Source: Burkholderiales bacterium UBA1834
GTDB lineage: Bacteria; Pseudomonadota; Gammaproteobacteria; Burkholderiales; Burkholderiaceae_C
Assembly: GCA_002339015.1 (NCBI GenBank)
Contig: DDJC01000031.1
Location: 17,144 to 74,369 of the forward strand
DNA: 57,226 nt
Direction of reading: 5' to 3'
The position numbers were made by a program, and so were the translations under genes. The number at the start of each line of letters is the position of its first letter. Positions within the stretch are counted from its first letter, which is position 1. Below the pieces are notes generated by a model, which did not search any database, was not told where the DNA came from, and was given only the letters and a program-made list of their open reading frames with translations. Below, piece after piece: positions 20,501 to 25,666 of the stretch.

Positions 20501-21552
20501 TCCCGGCCGATGTAGGTGCGGCTGGCACGGCGCTCATCGCCCGAGCCCTGGACGTTGCCGCCCACCAGCACCGTGCCGCCGCCGGCTTGGCCGGAGGCGT
20601 CCAGGCTGGCCGTACCGAACAGGCCGACCTTGTCGCCCAGCACGCTGATCTGGCCGCCGCGCTCGCCGGCGTCATCGCCGGTGACATCGACCACGCCGTT
20701 GACCGCGGTGACGCCAGCGCTGCCGCCATCGATCACCACGCGGCCTTCACGCGTGCCCAGGCTGCGCGCCCGGATGATGCCGTCGACGTTGAGCACCGTG
20801 TCGGCCAGGGCCTCGCGGGCGCGGGCCTGGATGTCGACCGTGCCCCCATCGGCGACGATGGTGCCCAGCTGCGACAGACGCGTGGCGGCCTCCTGGGCGT
20901 TGCCCACCTGCAGGAAGATCAGGCCATCGCCGTCCAGGTCGAGCAGGGCCTCGGTGCCAGCCGCCAGGCCCACGCGCGGGGCTTCGATGGTGCCGGCCTG
21001 CGTCACCTGCGGGGCGACGAAAGCCACGGTGTCACGCGCCTGGATCAGGCTGCCAGCTGCCTGGGTGATGGCCCCTGCGCCACCGGGCACGCTGCTGAAC
21101 TTGTACTGGCCCTTCATGAAGTCGCCATCGGACATGTTCAGCGTGGACGCGACCAGCGAGCCCACATCGGCGCGGAAGCCGCTGCCGAAGACGATGCCGT
21201 TGGGGTTCAGGAAGAACACCCGGCCATTGGTCTGCAGGCTGCCCAGCAGGTAGGTCGGGTCGTAGCTGGTGTCACGCACCAGCAGGCTGGAGCGGCCGCT
21301 CAGCATGTCGATGGTGACGGACTCGTTGGCGCGGATGGACGAGTCCTTGGTGTTCACGATGGCGGTGTTGGAATGCACCGTCACGTTGGTCGCGTTGCCG
21401 TCGGTTGACGACGATACCTGCCCCTGCACCACCTGCCCGATGTTGAACGCCCAGCTGGCCATGGGCATCATCGCGGCCATGAGCGCCGCGGGCAGGGGGC
21501 GCAGTGCCCAGCGACGCGGGGACGAAGTCAGTTGGCGGGCACGACGTTTCAT
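11524..21552 (-). CDS. Giant filamentous haemagglutinin-like TPS exoprotein (TpsA1)
   Basis: A single 3342-residue frame. A basic start and hydrophobic stretch (residues ~15-35, PLPAALMAAMMPMASWA) form the signal peptide. The TPS secretion domain follows, with LNPNGIVFGSGFRADVGSLVAS marking the FhaB/HMW-type beta-helix nucleus. The body is a Thr/Asn/Gly-rich repeat region: about fifteen 73-residue units of the type GNASYTT...NATIVN...GGNLTVTA, broken by longer IRDLA/LRNLTLDF linkers, then four near-identical 105-residue units. The C-terminus ends with a Cys pair (3332 and 3341). Such proteins are secreted through a partner TpsB and act as adhesins, biofilm factors or toxins; no CDI-type toxin domain is visible. 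Its TpsB gene is 57 bp upstream. Cargo function unknown. Confidence 0.93.
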   Translation of the reverse strand: MKRRARQLTSSPRRWALRPLPAALMAAMMPMASWAFNIGQVVQGQVSSSTDGNATNVTVHSNTAIVNTKDSSIRANESVTIDMLSGRSSLLVRDTSYDPTYLLGSLQTNGRVFFLNPNGIVFGSGFRADVGSLVASTLNMSDGDFMKGQYKFSSVPGGAGAITQAAGSLIQARDTVAFVAPQVTQAGTIEAPRVGLAAGTEALLDLDGDGLIFLQVGNAQEAATRLSQLGTIVADGGTVDIQARAREALADTVLNVDGIIRARSLGTREGRVVIDGGSAGVTAVNGVVDVTGDDAGERGGQISVLGDKVGLFGTASLDASGQAGGGTVLVGGNVQGSGDERRASRTYIGRDTSIKANAITEGDGGKVIVWSDEVTRFFGTIESQGGQQGGNGGFVEVSGKQSLAFDGLVQLAAPMGLGGILLLDPQDIRLVASGGIAFADEPDGTPDVAFADAGASISINVDNTVRGASELRLQASQDIFLETNLTMDSGNDVVFSAGRHISLGSNTLRVQGSGTITLTANAADGSGSEVDGIGGITTTGAGKIQAGAGQVTLSAGSTGIDVDLEVSNVSVTTTNAGNVTLRNTGGGLSFAGTSSSVAGNLSVTVAGGNITNASALAVTGTSAFSTTTAPNGITLTNVTLGGAASFNTVSATSLADVSVTSTSAITLGTSSVRGDLTVRSGGHITQTGALTVSGDTSLRVDSANSDILLGSQANSLAGTVSVTGTLANVRDLAIRNTHDDAALLSGLASMSSLRDLTLIYSGNVGVIDLPALSLRNITIESGRTSGTNGAASDRAITDAGTITATGNASFTTTGAGRDILVNQLDIAGTISVNSNGANADVVVVNAQDVELGTSAVGGALSVTSGSHIAQASAATLTVGGTTTLEVGASNSDILLGNAGNSLAGAITLNQKARIRDLALTNIHAAAALPSLSGTSNLRNLTLDFTTANVTLAAADIDITGNLSVTSGGATGITLSGAAADRVKVDGTASFTTTTSNADIVADKLAVTGAIAVNTTGPTGNATVVNDTAINLAASNVGGNLTATATTGNISDAATVGPDTVSVGGNASYTTTAANGTITLNRQAVTGSFAVNTNGANGDATIVNTTGVNLAASSVGGDLTVTATNGNITDSGIVNVDGNASYTASTADTTIVLDTQAVDGTIAVSTQGAAGHATIVNATALKLATSGVGGNLTATATLGNLTDEGVLTVGGNARFTTSESNADILVNQLAVTGSLSANTSGTTGDATLVNATAVDLAASNVGGNLTVTATTGGISDSGTVAVNGNASYTNTAAGNTITLNQQDVDGTFTLSALGGGANVTLVNANGVALATSGIGGNLDVTATDGDITDTGTITVGGTARYIASAADRTITLDTQAVTGAFTVGTNGADGDVAITNNTGVTLAASSIGGDLAVTATNGHITDTGTIVVGGNARYTATAPNTTITVDDQDVTGTFAVTTNGSSGHALIDNAQDVVLATSGVGGNLGITSSGSISQASGATLTVGGTTTLAVGSAASDIILGNAGNSLGVIVFAGTLANIRDLAVANGSVSAASPSLAGLSLRNLTLDFSNANIDLSGLNISGNLAVTSGGAGGITDSGTSTVGGNATFTTTASNADINLDQLAVTGTVSANTTGTTGHATLVNATGVNLAASNVGGNLTATATAGNIIDSGTVTVGGNASYTTATANNTITVNDQAVSGSFTVNTNGVGANATIVNTTGVTLAASTVAGNLSVTATDGNITDTGTITVAGTARYIASAANRTITLDTQAVTGAFTLGTSGANGDAAITNTTGVALAASTIGGDLGVTASTGNITDTGTINVGGDASYTTNGSGATITVDNQNVTGTIALTTNGPGANAVVNNAQAVELATSSIGGSLDVTSSSHITQASGATLTTGGAVTVSVLNPNSDIELGNGGNAFGGVFTIGGNKDNVRDLALGGSTFTSLFPLNDLINLRDLTLNFSTADITLPSLTILGNLSVTSGGATGITATQAITVGGNASFTTTQANADIVASQLTVNGTLSANTTGTTGNATLVNATAVDLAASNVGGNLSVTANTGNITDNGTVTVNGTASYTTLDTDATITVNEQDVGGAVTLSTTGSNAHVQIVNTRALTLNASTIGGNLNVTAITGDLADGGTITVGGNASYTTSGNNASITLDSQDITGTVVLNTTGTSGHASLVNAAGIDLASSSVGGNLTATATTGNISDVGTITVGGRASYITSASNATILVNQQAVTGGVSVNTSGVLGHATIVNTAGVLLGGSNVGGNLSVTAGGAITQNGALDVNGTTTLSASGHAITLTNTGNDFTGNVTATGSTVQVTDTNALNAAVTASGAATLIAGGNLGVSGSAAGLTTTTTAGGATAFGATSVAGNLSTTSAGAVSQSGALTVTGTTTVSASGQAITLVNTGNDFTGNVTATGSTVQVTDTNALNAAITASGAATLAAGGNLGVSGSAAGLTTTTTAGGTTAFGTTNVTGNLSATSAGAISQSGALTVTGTTTVSASGQAITLANTGNNFTGDVTATGSAIQITDTNALNAAITASGAATLIAGGNVGVSGSAAGLTTTTTAGGTTLFGATTVTGNLSATSAGAVSQNGALTVTGTTTVSASGQTITLANTGNNFTGDVTATGSAIQITDTNALNAAITASGAATLIAGGNLGVSGSAAGLTTTTTAGGTTTFGATTVTGNLSATSAGSLQDTGTVTVSGTSSLTTTGTNATITMDQLAATGAVDVHTNGVNGHATIVNASALTLDAGDVQGNLSATAQGSLTLTDAVNVNGGNFIQLRAIGAGSDVTLNQALSSDTGEINIRADRHVALNNQIGTGSRVLVEAGGNITQGAQPISGSHIGLIAGGSATGLDLVAGTTVLVKAGGNITGDISAGTAGLASTSGLIDVVTSVDTLSAQAGSSISVDNDRSLTVGASAGGSVSVIADGALTVSPVGAVTLAASEAGVPTGKAFESAQSTAAQSGVQTGSTATSTLTLASGAGNRDITLNGAVTAHAGGTINASGKVLLNNDLTLTNGTLSITAGATPNATLRPGIFTAQGAQIRIFEGVVTQGGGRIVTGATSTLVVNATNNGSIYLTGDNDIRGGISAVSGTSGEVGDARFLGTAPISVSEISLKSTEVNVAGKPDGAIPGPAGSAKGLEGDSITLETSKISTQQFDGTIRGRMPFDKTLQIVAASLPSLALKIPTSALGGGGSPLYVGGSTEAAWIRTRLGSDALGGIVTVVPTGVGQDKAIVFLGGDDPAPVYPGSGKPTEIRVFYNGLATATPEEEAALTSVLSIIEDQRKARFEETVRTENVSSRLRAGVIAEVGAGRPATEGSESIQMPPSCTPAAGAMTCQ
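13453..14712 (-). repeat. Four tandem 315-bp repeats inside tpsA1
   Basis: Four direct repeats of exactly 315 bp (105 codons) at 14398-14712, 14083-14397, 13768-14082 and 13453-13767. Each encodes a unit starting ALTVTGTTTVSASG and containing DTNALNAA and GSAAGLTTTTTAGG. The DNA is nearly identical between units, which suggests recent duplication or gene conversion and potential copy-number variation. Confidence 0.92.
14713..18605 (-). repeat. Array of about fifteen diverged 73-residue (219-bp) units in tpsA1
   Basis: Units of the pattern V.GNASYT.....ITL..Q.VTG...VNT.G..G.ATIVN...V.LA.S.VGGNLTVTA..G.ITD.GT recur with a 219-bp period (for example 16102 and 16321). They are interrupted by longer segments beginning SDI.LGN.GNS and ending LRNLTLDF, giving a higher-order pattern. 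Unit count is by eye and could be off by one or two. Confidence 0.8.
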
Positions 21553-21608
21553 GGCGAATCTCAGGATGTCAGGGCGGTCTGCTTGGCGTCAGCAGGGTTC
21601 TGTGCAGA

Positions 21609-23342
21609 TCAAAGGCTCTTGGTGAACACGGCGTACACACGCGGTGTGCGCTCTTTCTTGTCGTTCACGGCTTCGCCTTGTGTGGGCCAGGCCAGGCTGA
21701 TCCGCATGGCGAACGATTGGGGGCGGTCCCAGACGAAGCCGATGCCTGCGCCAGCCAGCGTGGGCGTGTTGTCCGTCAGAGAAGGCACGCCTTCCAGATC
21801 ATGGCGGACCTTGGCGAAGCCGACGTCGTAGAAGACACTGAAGACCATCTCGCGGCTGACACGGCCGAACAGGGCTTCCGGTGGCAGCCAGCGCAGTTCG
21901 GTGGTGACCAGGTGCGCGGTGTCGGCCGTGCCCTCGCCCGGGGCGAAGGCGCGCACGCCGGACGGGCCGCCCATGCCGAAGCGCTCCGTGGTGTCCAGGT
22001 TGACCGAGGCGATCTGGCCCTTGTAGCGCAGGTAGGCCAGCAGGCGGTTGTTGACAATGTTCTGCAGGCGCGAGTAGCCCAGCGTGTACTTGTTGAAGCT
22101 GCTGGGCACGGCCAGGTTGCCGTCCTTGATCCTGACCTTGCCGCTCATCCACGTGAGTTCGTAGGCGTTCACGCCGCCAGTGAGCAGGTTGTCGCGGAAG
22201 TCGCCCACCAGGCCCAACTGCACGTCGTTGGTTTCCTTGTCGGTCGTCAGCCCGGCGATGGTGTCCGTGTAGGACTTTTGTTCGACCGTGGCCAGGGCAA
22301 AGGAGTTCAGGTTGCGGGAGCGCACCAGCGGGTACAGGCCGAACACGCTGTAGGCGTCGGCCTTGCCGTGCAGGTCCAGCGTGAAGATGTCCTTGTCGAG
22401 CTGGTATTGCACGTGCGAGGCCGAAGCGCCCAGCTTGAGGCCGTCCGAGCCCACGGGCACGGAGTAGCTGACCAGGCCGAATTTCAGCCCGCCGGTGGTG
22501 GAGGCCAGAGCGCTCACGGTGAGGTTGTCGCCCAGGCCCAGCGGGCTGGCGACGGTGGCCACGCCGGTCAGGCGGTACTCCCCCGAGTAGCGCGAGCCGT
22601 TCATGTCGAACTCGACGCGGCCGCTCACGCGCTGCTCGGCCTGCGGGGTGACCACCAGCGAGGCGGTGCCCGGCGTCCGCCCGGCCTTGACCTCGAAGCG
22701 GGCCCGGATGCCGTACAGGTCGTTGACGGTGAACACGACGCGCTCCACATCACGCACCTTGAGGATGGCGCCCGGCTTGAGACGCGCCAGGAAGCGCTCG
22801 ATCACGTCACGCTTGACGAGGGATTTCTCGGGCCAGTTCAGGATGACCTGGTCGAGGCGGCCTTCGAGGATGGCGATCTTGACGGTGCCGTCCTTCGGGT
22901 CCTGCTCGGGCAGGTAGGCATAGGCCAGGTAGTAGCCCAGCTCGCGCTGCATGAACCGGGTGACGGCCGCGGCGGCATTGACCAGGTCTTCATAGCTGCG
23001 CTGCGGCCCGACGAAGGGGGCTGTCAGCCCGTGCAGGGCCTGGCGCACCTCGGCCGGGGCCGAGTCATCCACCGTGTAGGTCTTGACGTCCAGGGTGATG
23101 TCGTCGGCGGGCTTGCCCAGTTCCCGCGGCGGGGCAGCGGCGGGCAGGGGCTCCACGGCCGTGTCCTTGAGCAGAGGCAGCTCGGGCTTGATTTGCTCGA
23201 TGGTGGGCCGGGTGCCGGCGGGGGGCTCGTTCGGGTTGGTCGGGGTGACACCCTGAGCGGCTGCCCAGCCTGCTTGGCTCAATGCACAGGCCACGCTCGT
23301 GCACAGCAGCCACGAGCGGACGTTTCCTGATTGTTTTCCCAC
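21609..23342 (-). CDS. TPS outer-membrane transporter TpsB1 (ShlB/FhaC/HecB family)
   Basis: About 577 residues. I prefer the GTG at 23342, with a GAGGA ribosome site 6 nt before it, over the TTG at 23357. A signal peptide (WLLCTSVACALSQAGWAAA) is followed by a Pro-rich linker, two POTRA domains (roughly 85-165 and 170-240) and a 16-strand barrel region. SGVRAF near residue 495 corresponds to the VRG[FY] motif of loop L6, and the chain ends with an aromatic-rich barrel strand (YAVFTKSL). It should translocate TpsA1, encoded 57 bp downstream. Two CCCT-N6-AGGG dyads lie 118-184 bp upstream of its start. Confidence 0.93.
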   Translation of the reverse strand: MGKQSGNVRSWLLCTSVACALSQAGWAAAQGVTPTNPNEPPAGTRPTIEQIKPELPLLKDTAVEPLPAAAPPRELGKPADDITLDVKTYTVDDSAPAEVRQALHGLTAPFVGPQRSYEDLVNAAAAVTRFMQRELGYYLAYAYLPEQDPKDGTVKIAILEGRLDQVILNWPEKSLVKRDVIERFLARLKPGAILKVRDVERVVFTVNDLYGIRARFEVKAGRTPGTASLVVTPQAEQRVSGRVEFDMNGSRYSGEYRLTGVATVASPLGLGDNLTVSALASTTGGLKFGLVSYSVPVGSDGLKLGASASHVQYQLDKDIFTLDLHGKADAYSVFGLYPLVRSRNLNSFALATVEQKSYTDTIAGLTTDKETNDVQLGLVGDFRDNLLTGGVNAYELTWMSGKVRIKDGNLAVPSSFNKYTLGYSRLQNIVNNRLLAYLRYKGQIASVNLDTTERFGMGGPSGVRAFAPGEGTADTAHLVTTELRWLPPEALFGRVSREMVFSVFYDVGFAKVRHDLEGVPSLTDNTPTLAGAGIGFVWDRPQSFAMRISLAWPTQGEAVNDKKERTPRVYAVFTKSL

Positions 23343-23459
23343 GGGATCCTCGTCCAAGCAACAGCAAGCCTGGCACCGAGTTTTTCAGGAACGGGCGCAG
23401 GGCAGAATAATTGGAAACAAATTCAGCGCGAGTATCGCCGCGGACGAGGTATCCGGTCA

Positions 23460-23473
23460 CCCTGAAGCTAGGG
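23460..23473. promoter_or_regulatory. CCCT-N6-AGGG dyad, tpsB1-proximal site
   Basis: CCCT GAAGCT AGGG, 118 bp upstream of the tpsB1 GTG. One of four dyads of the same form between 23460 and 24115. A 53-bp centre-to-centre spacing to the next site is close to five helical turns. Likely a binding site for a dimeric regulator, possibly the LuxR-type protein encoded at 24118-24849. Confidence 0.55.
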
Positions 23474-23512
23474 GGCTCTCCCCTTTCGGGGGTGAGGACA
23501 GCTCCGTGTTAT

Positions 23513-23526
23513 CCCTAGTTTTAGGG
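23513..23526. promoter_or_regulatory. CCCT-N6-AGGG dyad, tpsB1-distal site
   Basis: CCCT AGTTTT AGGG; also readable as a CCCTA/TAGGG palindrome with a 4-nt spacer. It overlaps the stop codon of the lipoprotein gene and is 171 bp upstream of tpsB1. The interval 23358-23520 also holds an imperfect C/G hairpin at 23476-23496 and no gene. Confidence 0.55.
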
Positions 23527-23994
23527 GGCTGGCCAAGTCACGGTGCCACTGATGACGGTGGTCGTTCCGACGGGATCGCTGGGCAGGCTGTAATTGGTGA
23601 ATGTCAGAGTGCGCGCAGTTGTGTTGACCGCAGCAGTGCCAGATGCCCCGCACGCTGGGCTACTAGCCCCACCGCATTCAAAACGGTACTGAGTGCCCGA
23701 GATGTTGATTTCGGCCTCCATGACTCCCACGGCGCCGGTATTTTGGTCATAGATGAATGCGAGATAAGACGTTCCCGCATCCCTCAACTGGACCGTGACG
23801 TCAGTGCCACTCTGGAGTGTGGGTTCTGGACGATTGAGCAGGTAGGTGCCTGCGGCTGTGCCTGTCAGTGTCACCTGCCCTACAGGCGTCGGAGCGATTT
23901 TGTCGCCGCTGTCACCGCCGCCGCCACACGCGCTCAGCAGCGTCAGCAAGGACAGGGAAAGAACACTGATCGTGGACGGGAGGGTCGGGCGCAT
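23521..23994 (-). CDS. Small predicted lipoprotein of unknown function
   Basis: Starting at the ATG at 23994 the product is 157 residues with a lipoprotein signal: STISVLSLSLLTLLSAC followed by GGGGDS, Cys at about residue 21. An upstream in-frame ATG at 24063 would leave an odd 23-residue extension before the signal, so I reject it. The mature part is Thr/Gly-rich and beta-like (GTAAGTYLLNRPEPTLQSGTD) with two further Cys (ECGGASSPACGAS) that could form a disulphide. I recognise no family. It is preceded by two CCCT-N6-AGGG dyads and lies between tpsB1 and the luxR-type gene on the same strand, so it may share their control. Confidence 0.7.
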   Translation of the reverse strand: MRPTLPSTISVLSLSLLTLLSACGGGGDSGDKIAPTPVGQVTLTGTAAGTYLLNRPEPTLQSGTDVTVQLRDAGTSYLAFIYDQNTGAVGVMEAEINISGTQYRFECGGASSPACGASGTAAVNTTARTLTFTNYSLPSDPVGTTTVISGTVTWPAP

Positions 23995-24027
23995 GGGAGA
24001 AGGTTCCTGCTTGAATCGATAAGGCGG

Positions 24028-24041
24028 CCCTGATTCTAGGG
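24028..24041. promoter_or_regulatory. CCCT-N6-AGGG dyad, lipoprotein-gene proximal site
   Basis: CCCT GATTCT AGGG, 34 bp upstream of the lipoprotein start codon. A site this close could overlap a core promoter or leader. Third member of the four-site set. Confidence 0.5.
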
Positions 24042-24096
24042 GCCCGCTTCCCATGATCTGCAACAGGATGTGGCGATGCCGCGCCTGTGCGTGGGC

Positions 24097-24120
24097 TGAC
24101 CCCCTACTACTAGGGGGTCA
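24097..24120. promoter_or_regulatory. Perfect 24-bp palindrome containing a CCCT-N6-AGGG dyad
   Basis: TGACCCCCTA and TAGGGGGTCA are perfect 10-bp arms around CTAC. It overlaps the stop codon of the luxR-type gene (24118-24120) and is 103 bp upstream of the lipoprotein start. The core (24102-24115) matches the other three dyads and is 74 bp (about seven turns) from the third. An RNA hairpin is possible but no U-tract follows, so an operator is the better reading. Confidence 0.6.
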
Positions 24121-24849
24121 GGGGCGATGTCCCAACCATTTCGCCGTCAGCGACGGGCGGTTGCGCGCCCCGAAACGGCGGTACAGCGCCGTCACGTACT
24201 GGTGTGCCGTGTTGGTGCTCAGATTGAGCTCGAAGGCGATCTGCTTCTCCGACAGGCCGGTCAGCAGCAGCAGCAGCACCTTGCGCTGGTGGGGCGGCAG
24301 GGGGCCGGCCGCCAGCACCGGGCCATGGCTCAGGCTCAGCCAGTTCAGCCAGCGCGACAGCCCGGCCAGGGCCAGTTCCAGGGTGGCGCGGTGCGATTCT
24401 GTGAACGCATCACGCCCCTGGGCGCGCATCAGGTGGAAGTGCATGCGGGCGCCGCCGCTCATGGGCAGCGTGAGGGACAGCTCGGGCCCGGTCATCTCCG
24501 TGGGGGCCGGCTGGTGCAGGCTCCAGAACACCTGCGAGGCGATACAGGCGGTGCCGCCGGGCTGCGTGGAGGCGAGCAGTTCCCAGCGGATGCCGTCGGC
24601 GCCCAGGACTTGGGCGAGGCGCTGCAGCAGGTGCAGCAGCCCGGCGTCGACCTCGTGCGCGGACAGATCCTGGATCTCCTGCCACAGCCGGGGCAGTTCC
24701 AGGTGACTGGCAGGTGGAGGCGCCAGATCACGCGTCTCGAACGCCGATGCCAGGGCAACGCGGCGGGCAGGACGGCGTTGCACCTGGCCCCAACGGGCGA
24801 GTGCATCATCTTCCTGCTCCGGCAGCGGTGAAGCGTGACTGGGCAACAT
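24118..24849 (-). CDS. Orphan LuxR-type transcriptional regulator
   Basis: The ATG at 24849 is chosen because AAGGAG lies just upstream; the product is 243 residues. The C-terminal ~60 residues are a LuxR-type HTH (PPHQRKVLLLLLTGLSEKQIA, then LNLSTNTAHQYVTALYRRFG), giving DNA binding. The N-terminal region (about 30-175) has no receiver Asp pattern and may be a small-ligand or GAF-like sensor domain; I cannot assign the signal. It is divergent from a two-component operon with a 201-bp gap and lies directly upstream of the lipoprotein and tpsB1 genes, whose upstream regions carry the four dyads. Confidence 0.82.
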   Translation of the reverse strand: MLPSHASPLPEQEDDALARWGQVQRRPARRVALASAFETRDLAPPPASHLELPRLWQEIQDLSAHEVDAGLLHLLQRLAQVLGADGIRWELLASTQPGGTACIASQVFWSLHQPAPTEMTGPELSLTLPMSGGARMHFHLMRAQGRDAFTESHRATLELALAGLSRWLNWLSLSHGPVLAAGPLPPHQRKVLLLLLTGLSEKQIAFELNLSTNTAHQYVTALYRRFGARNRPSLTAKWLGHRP

Positions 24850-25015
24850 GGGGGGCTCCTTGAGTTTGGCGGCATCGTGCCGCAGTGCCGCCGGTCTTGC
24901 AACCGTACGAAAGGACGGATACCTGATGTGTAGTGTGTAAAAGTCACAGGGCACATCCAGCGTTGCGGATGATGAATTGAAGCGCGCCGCCGTGCACCCG
25001 GCCATTGGTACGGAT

Positions 25016-25032
25016 GTGACACGCTGTGTCAC
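25016..25032. promoter_or_regulatory. Palindrome just upstream of the NarL-type regulator gene
   Basis: GTGACAC and GTGTCAC form perfect 7-bp arms around GCT, ending 18 bp before the ATG at 25051. The 24850-25050 divergent gap holds no gene. An operator for autoregulation, or for one of the two neighbouring regulators, is plausible; the sequence differs from the CCCT-N6-AGGG dyads. Confidence 0.45.
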
Positions 25033-25050
25033 TGTGGGATCATCCGCGCC

Positions 25051-25650
25051 ATGTACTCCCTGCTATTCGTGGACGACCACCCGCTGTACCGGGAGGGCGT
25101 GCGCCGAGCCCTCACCGATGCGATGCCGGAGCTGCGCATCGTGCTGGCCAGCGGCACGGTCTCTGCGATGGAGGTGCTGGCCGCCGAGCCCGACATCGAT
25201 CTGTGCCTGTCAGACTTTCAACTGCCCGATGGCGATGGGCTGATGCTGCTGGGCCAGATGGCGCGCCTGCACCCCACCGTGGCCCGCGGCCTGCTGTGCG
25301 GGGCGCCCGATGCGGCGATGGCCCGCCAGGCCACGGCCCTGGGCTGCGTGGCCTGCCTCTCCAAGGGCCGGGACATCGCCTCGTTGGGAGAGGCTCTGCG
25401 CAAGCTGTTCGACGGCGGTTCGGTGTACGACGTGGCGCCTGCTGCGGTGATGGCCGTCGTCGCCCTGTCGGACAAGCGCAAGGAGATCCTGCGGCTGGCG
25501 GCCAAGGGCCTGTCCAACAAGGAGATCTCGGCGCTGCTGAGCATTTCCGAGCGAACCGTGAAGGACCACTGGTCCTACATCTTCGAGCAGATGGGCGTGA
25601 GCAACCGCACCGAGGCAGTCAGCCAGGCCTTGCGAGAGCGCCTGCTGTGA
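25051..25650 (+). CDS. NarL/FixJ-family response regulator
   Basis: A 199-residue two-domain regulator. The receiver domain begins YSLLFVDDHPLYREG with acidic residues Asp8-Asp9, phospho-acceptor Asp55 in LSDFQLPDG and the conserved Lys in CLSKG. The C-terminal LuxR HTH (about 135-195) contains LAAKGLSNKEISALLSISER and TVKDHW. It should be phosphorylated by the hybrid kinase encoded 16 bp downstream. Its operon is divergent from the orphan LuxR gene. Confidence 0.93.
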   Translation: MYSLLFVDDHPLYREGVRRALTDAMPELRIVLASGTVSAMEVLAAEPDIDLCLSDFQLPDGDGLMLLGQMARLHPTVARGLLCGAPDAAMARQATALGCVACLSKGRDIASLGEALRKLFDGGSVYDVAPAAVMAVVALSDKRKEILRLAAKGLSNKEISALLSISERTVKDHWSYIFEQMGVSNRTEAVSQALRERLL

Positions 25651-25666
25651 GGGCAGGACGCGGTTC

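Noticed and set aside
11527..21408. Many long plus-strand open frames across tpsA1 (up to 835 codons)
   Set aside because: Artefacts of the repetitive GC-rich TPS gene; their repeats mirror the 219- and 315-bp periods and they lack start signals.
23655..23670. GGGCT-ACT-AGCCC palindrome inside the lipoprotein gene
   Set aside because: It contains CTAG but does not fit CCCT-N6-AGGG and lies in coding sequence.
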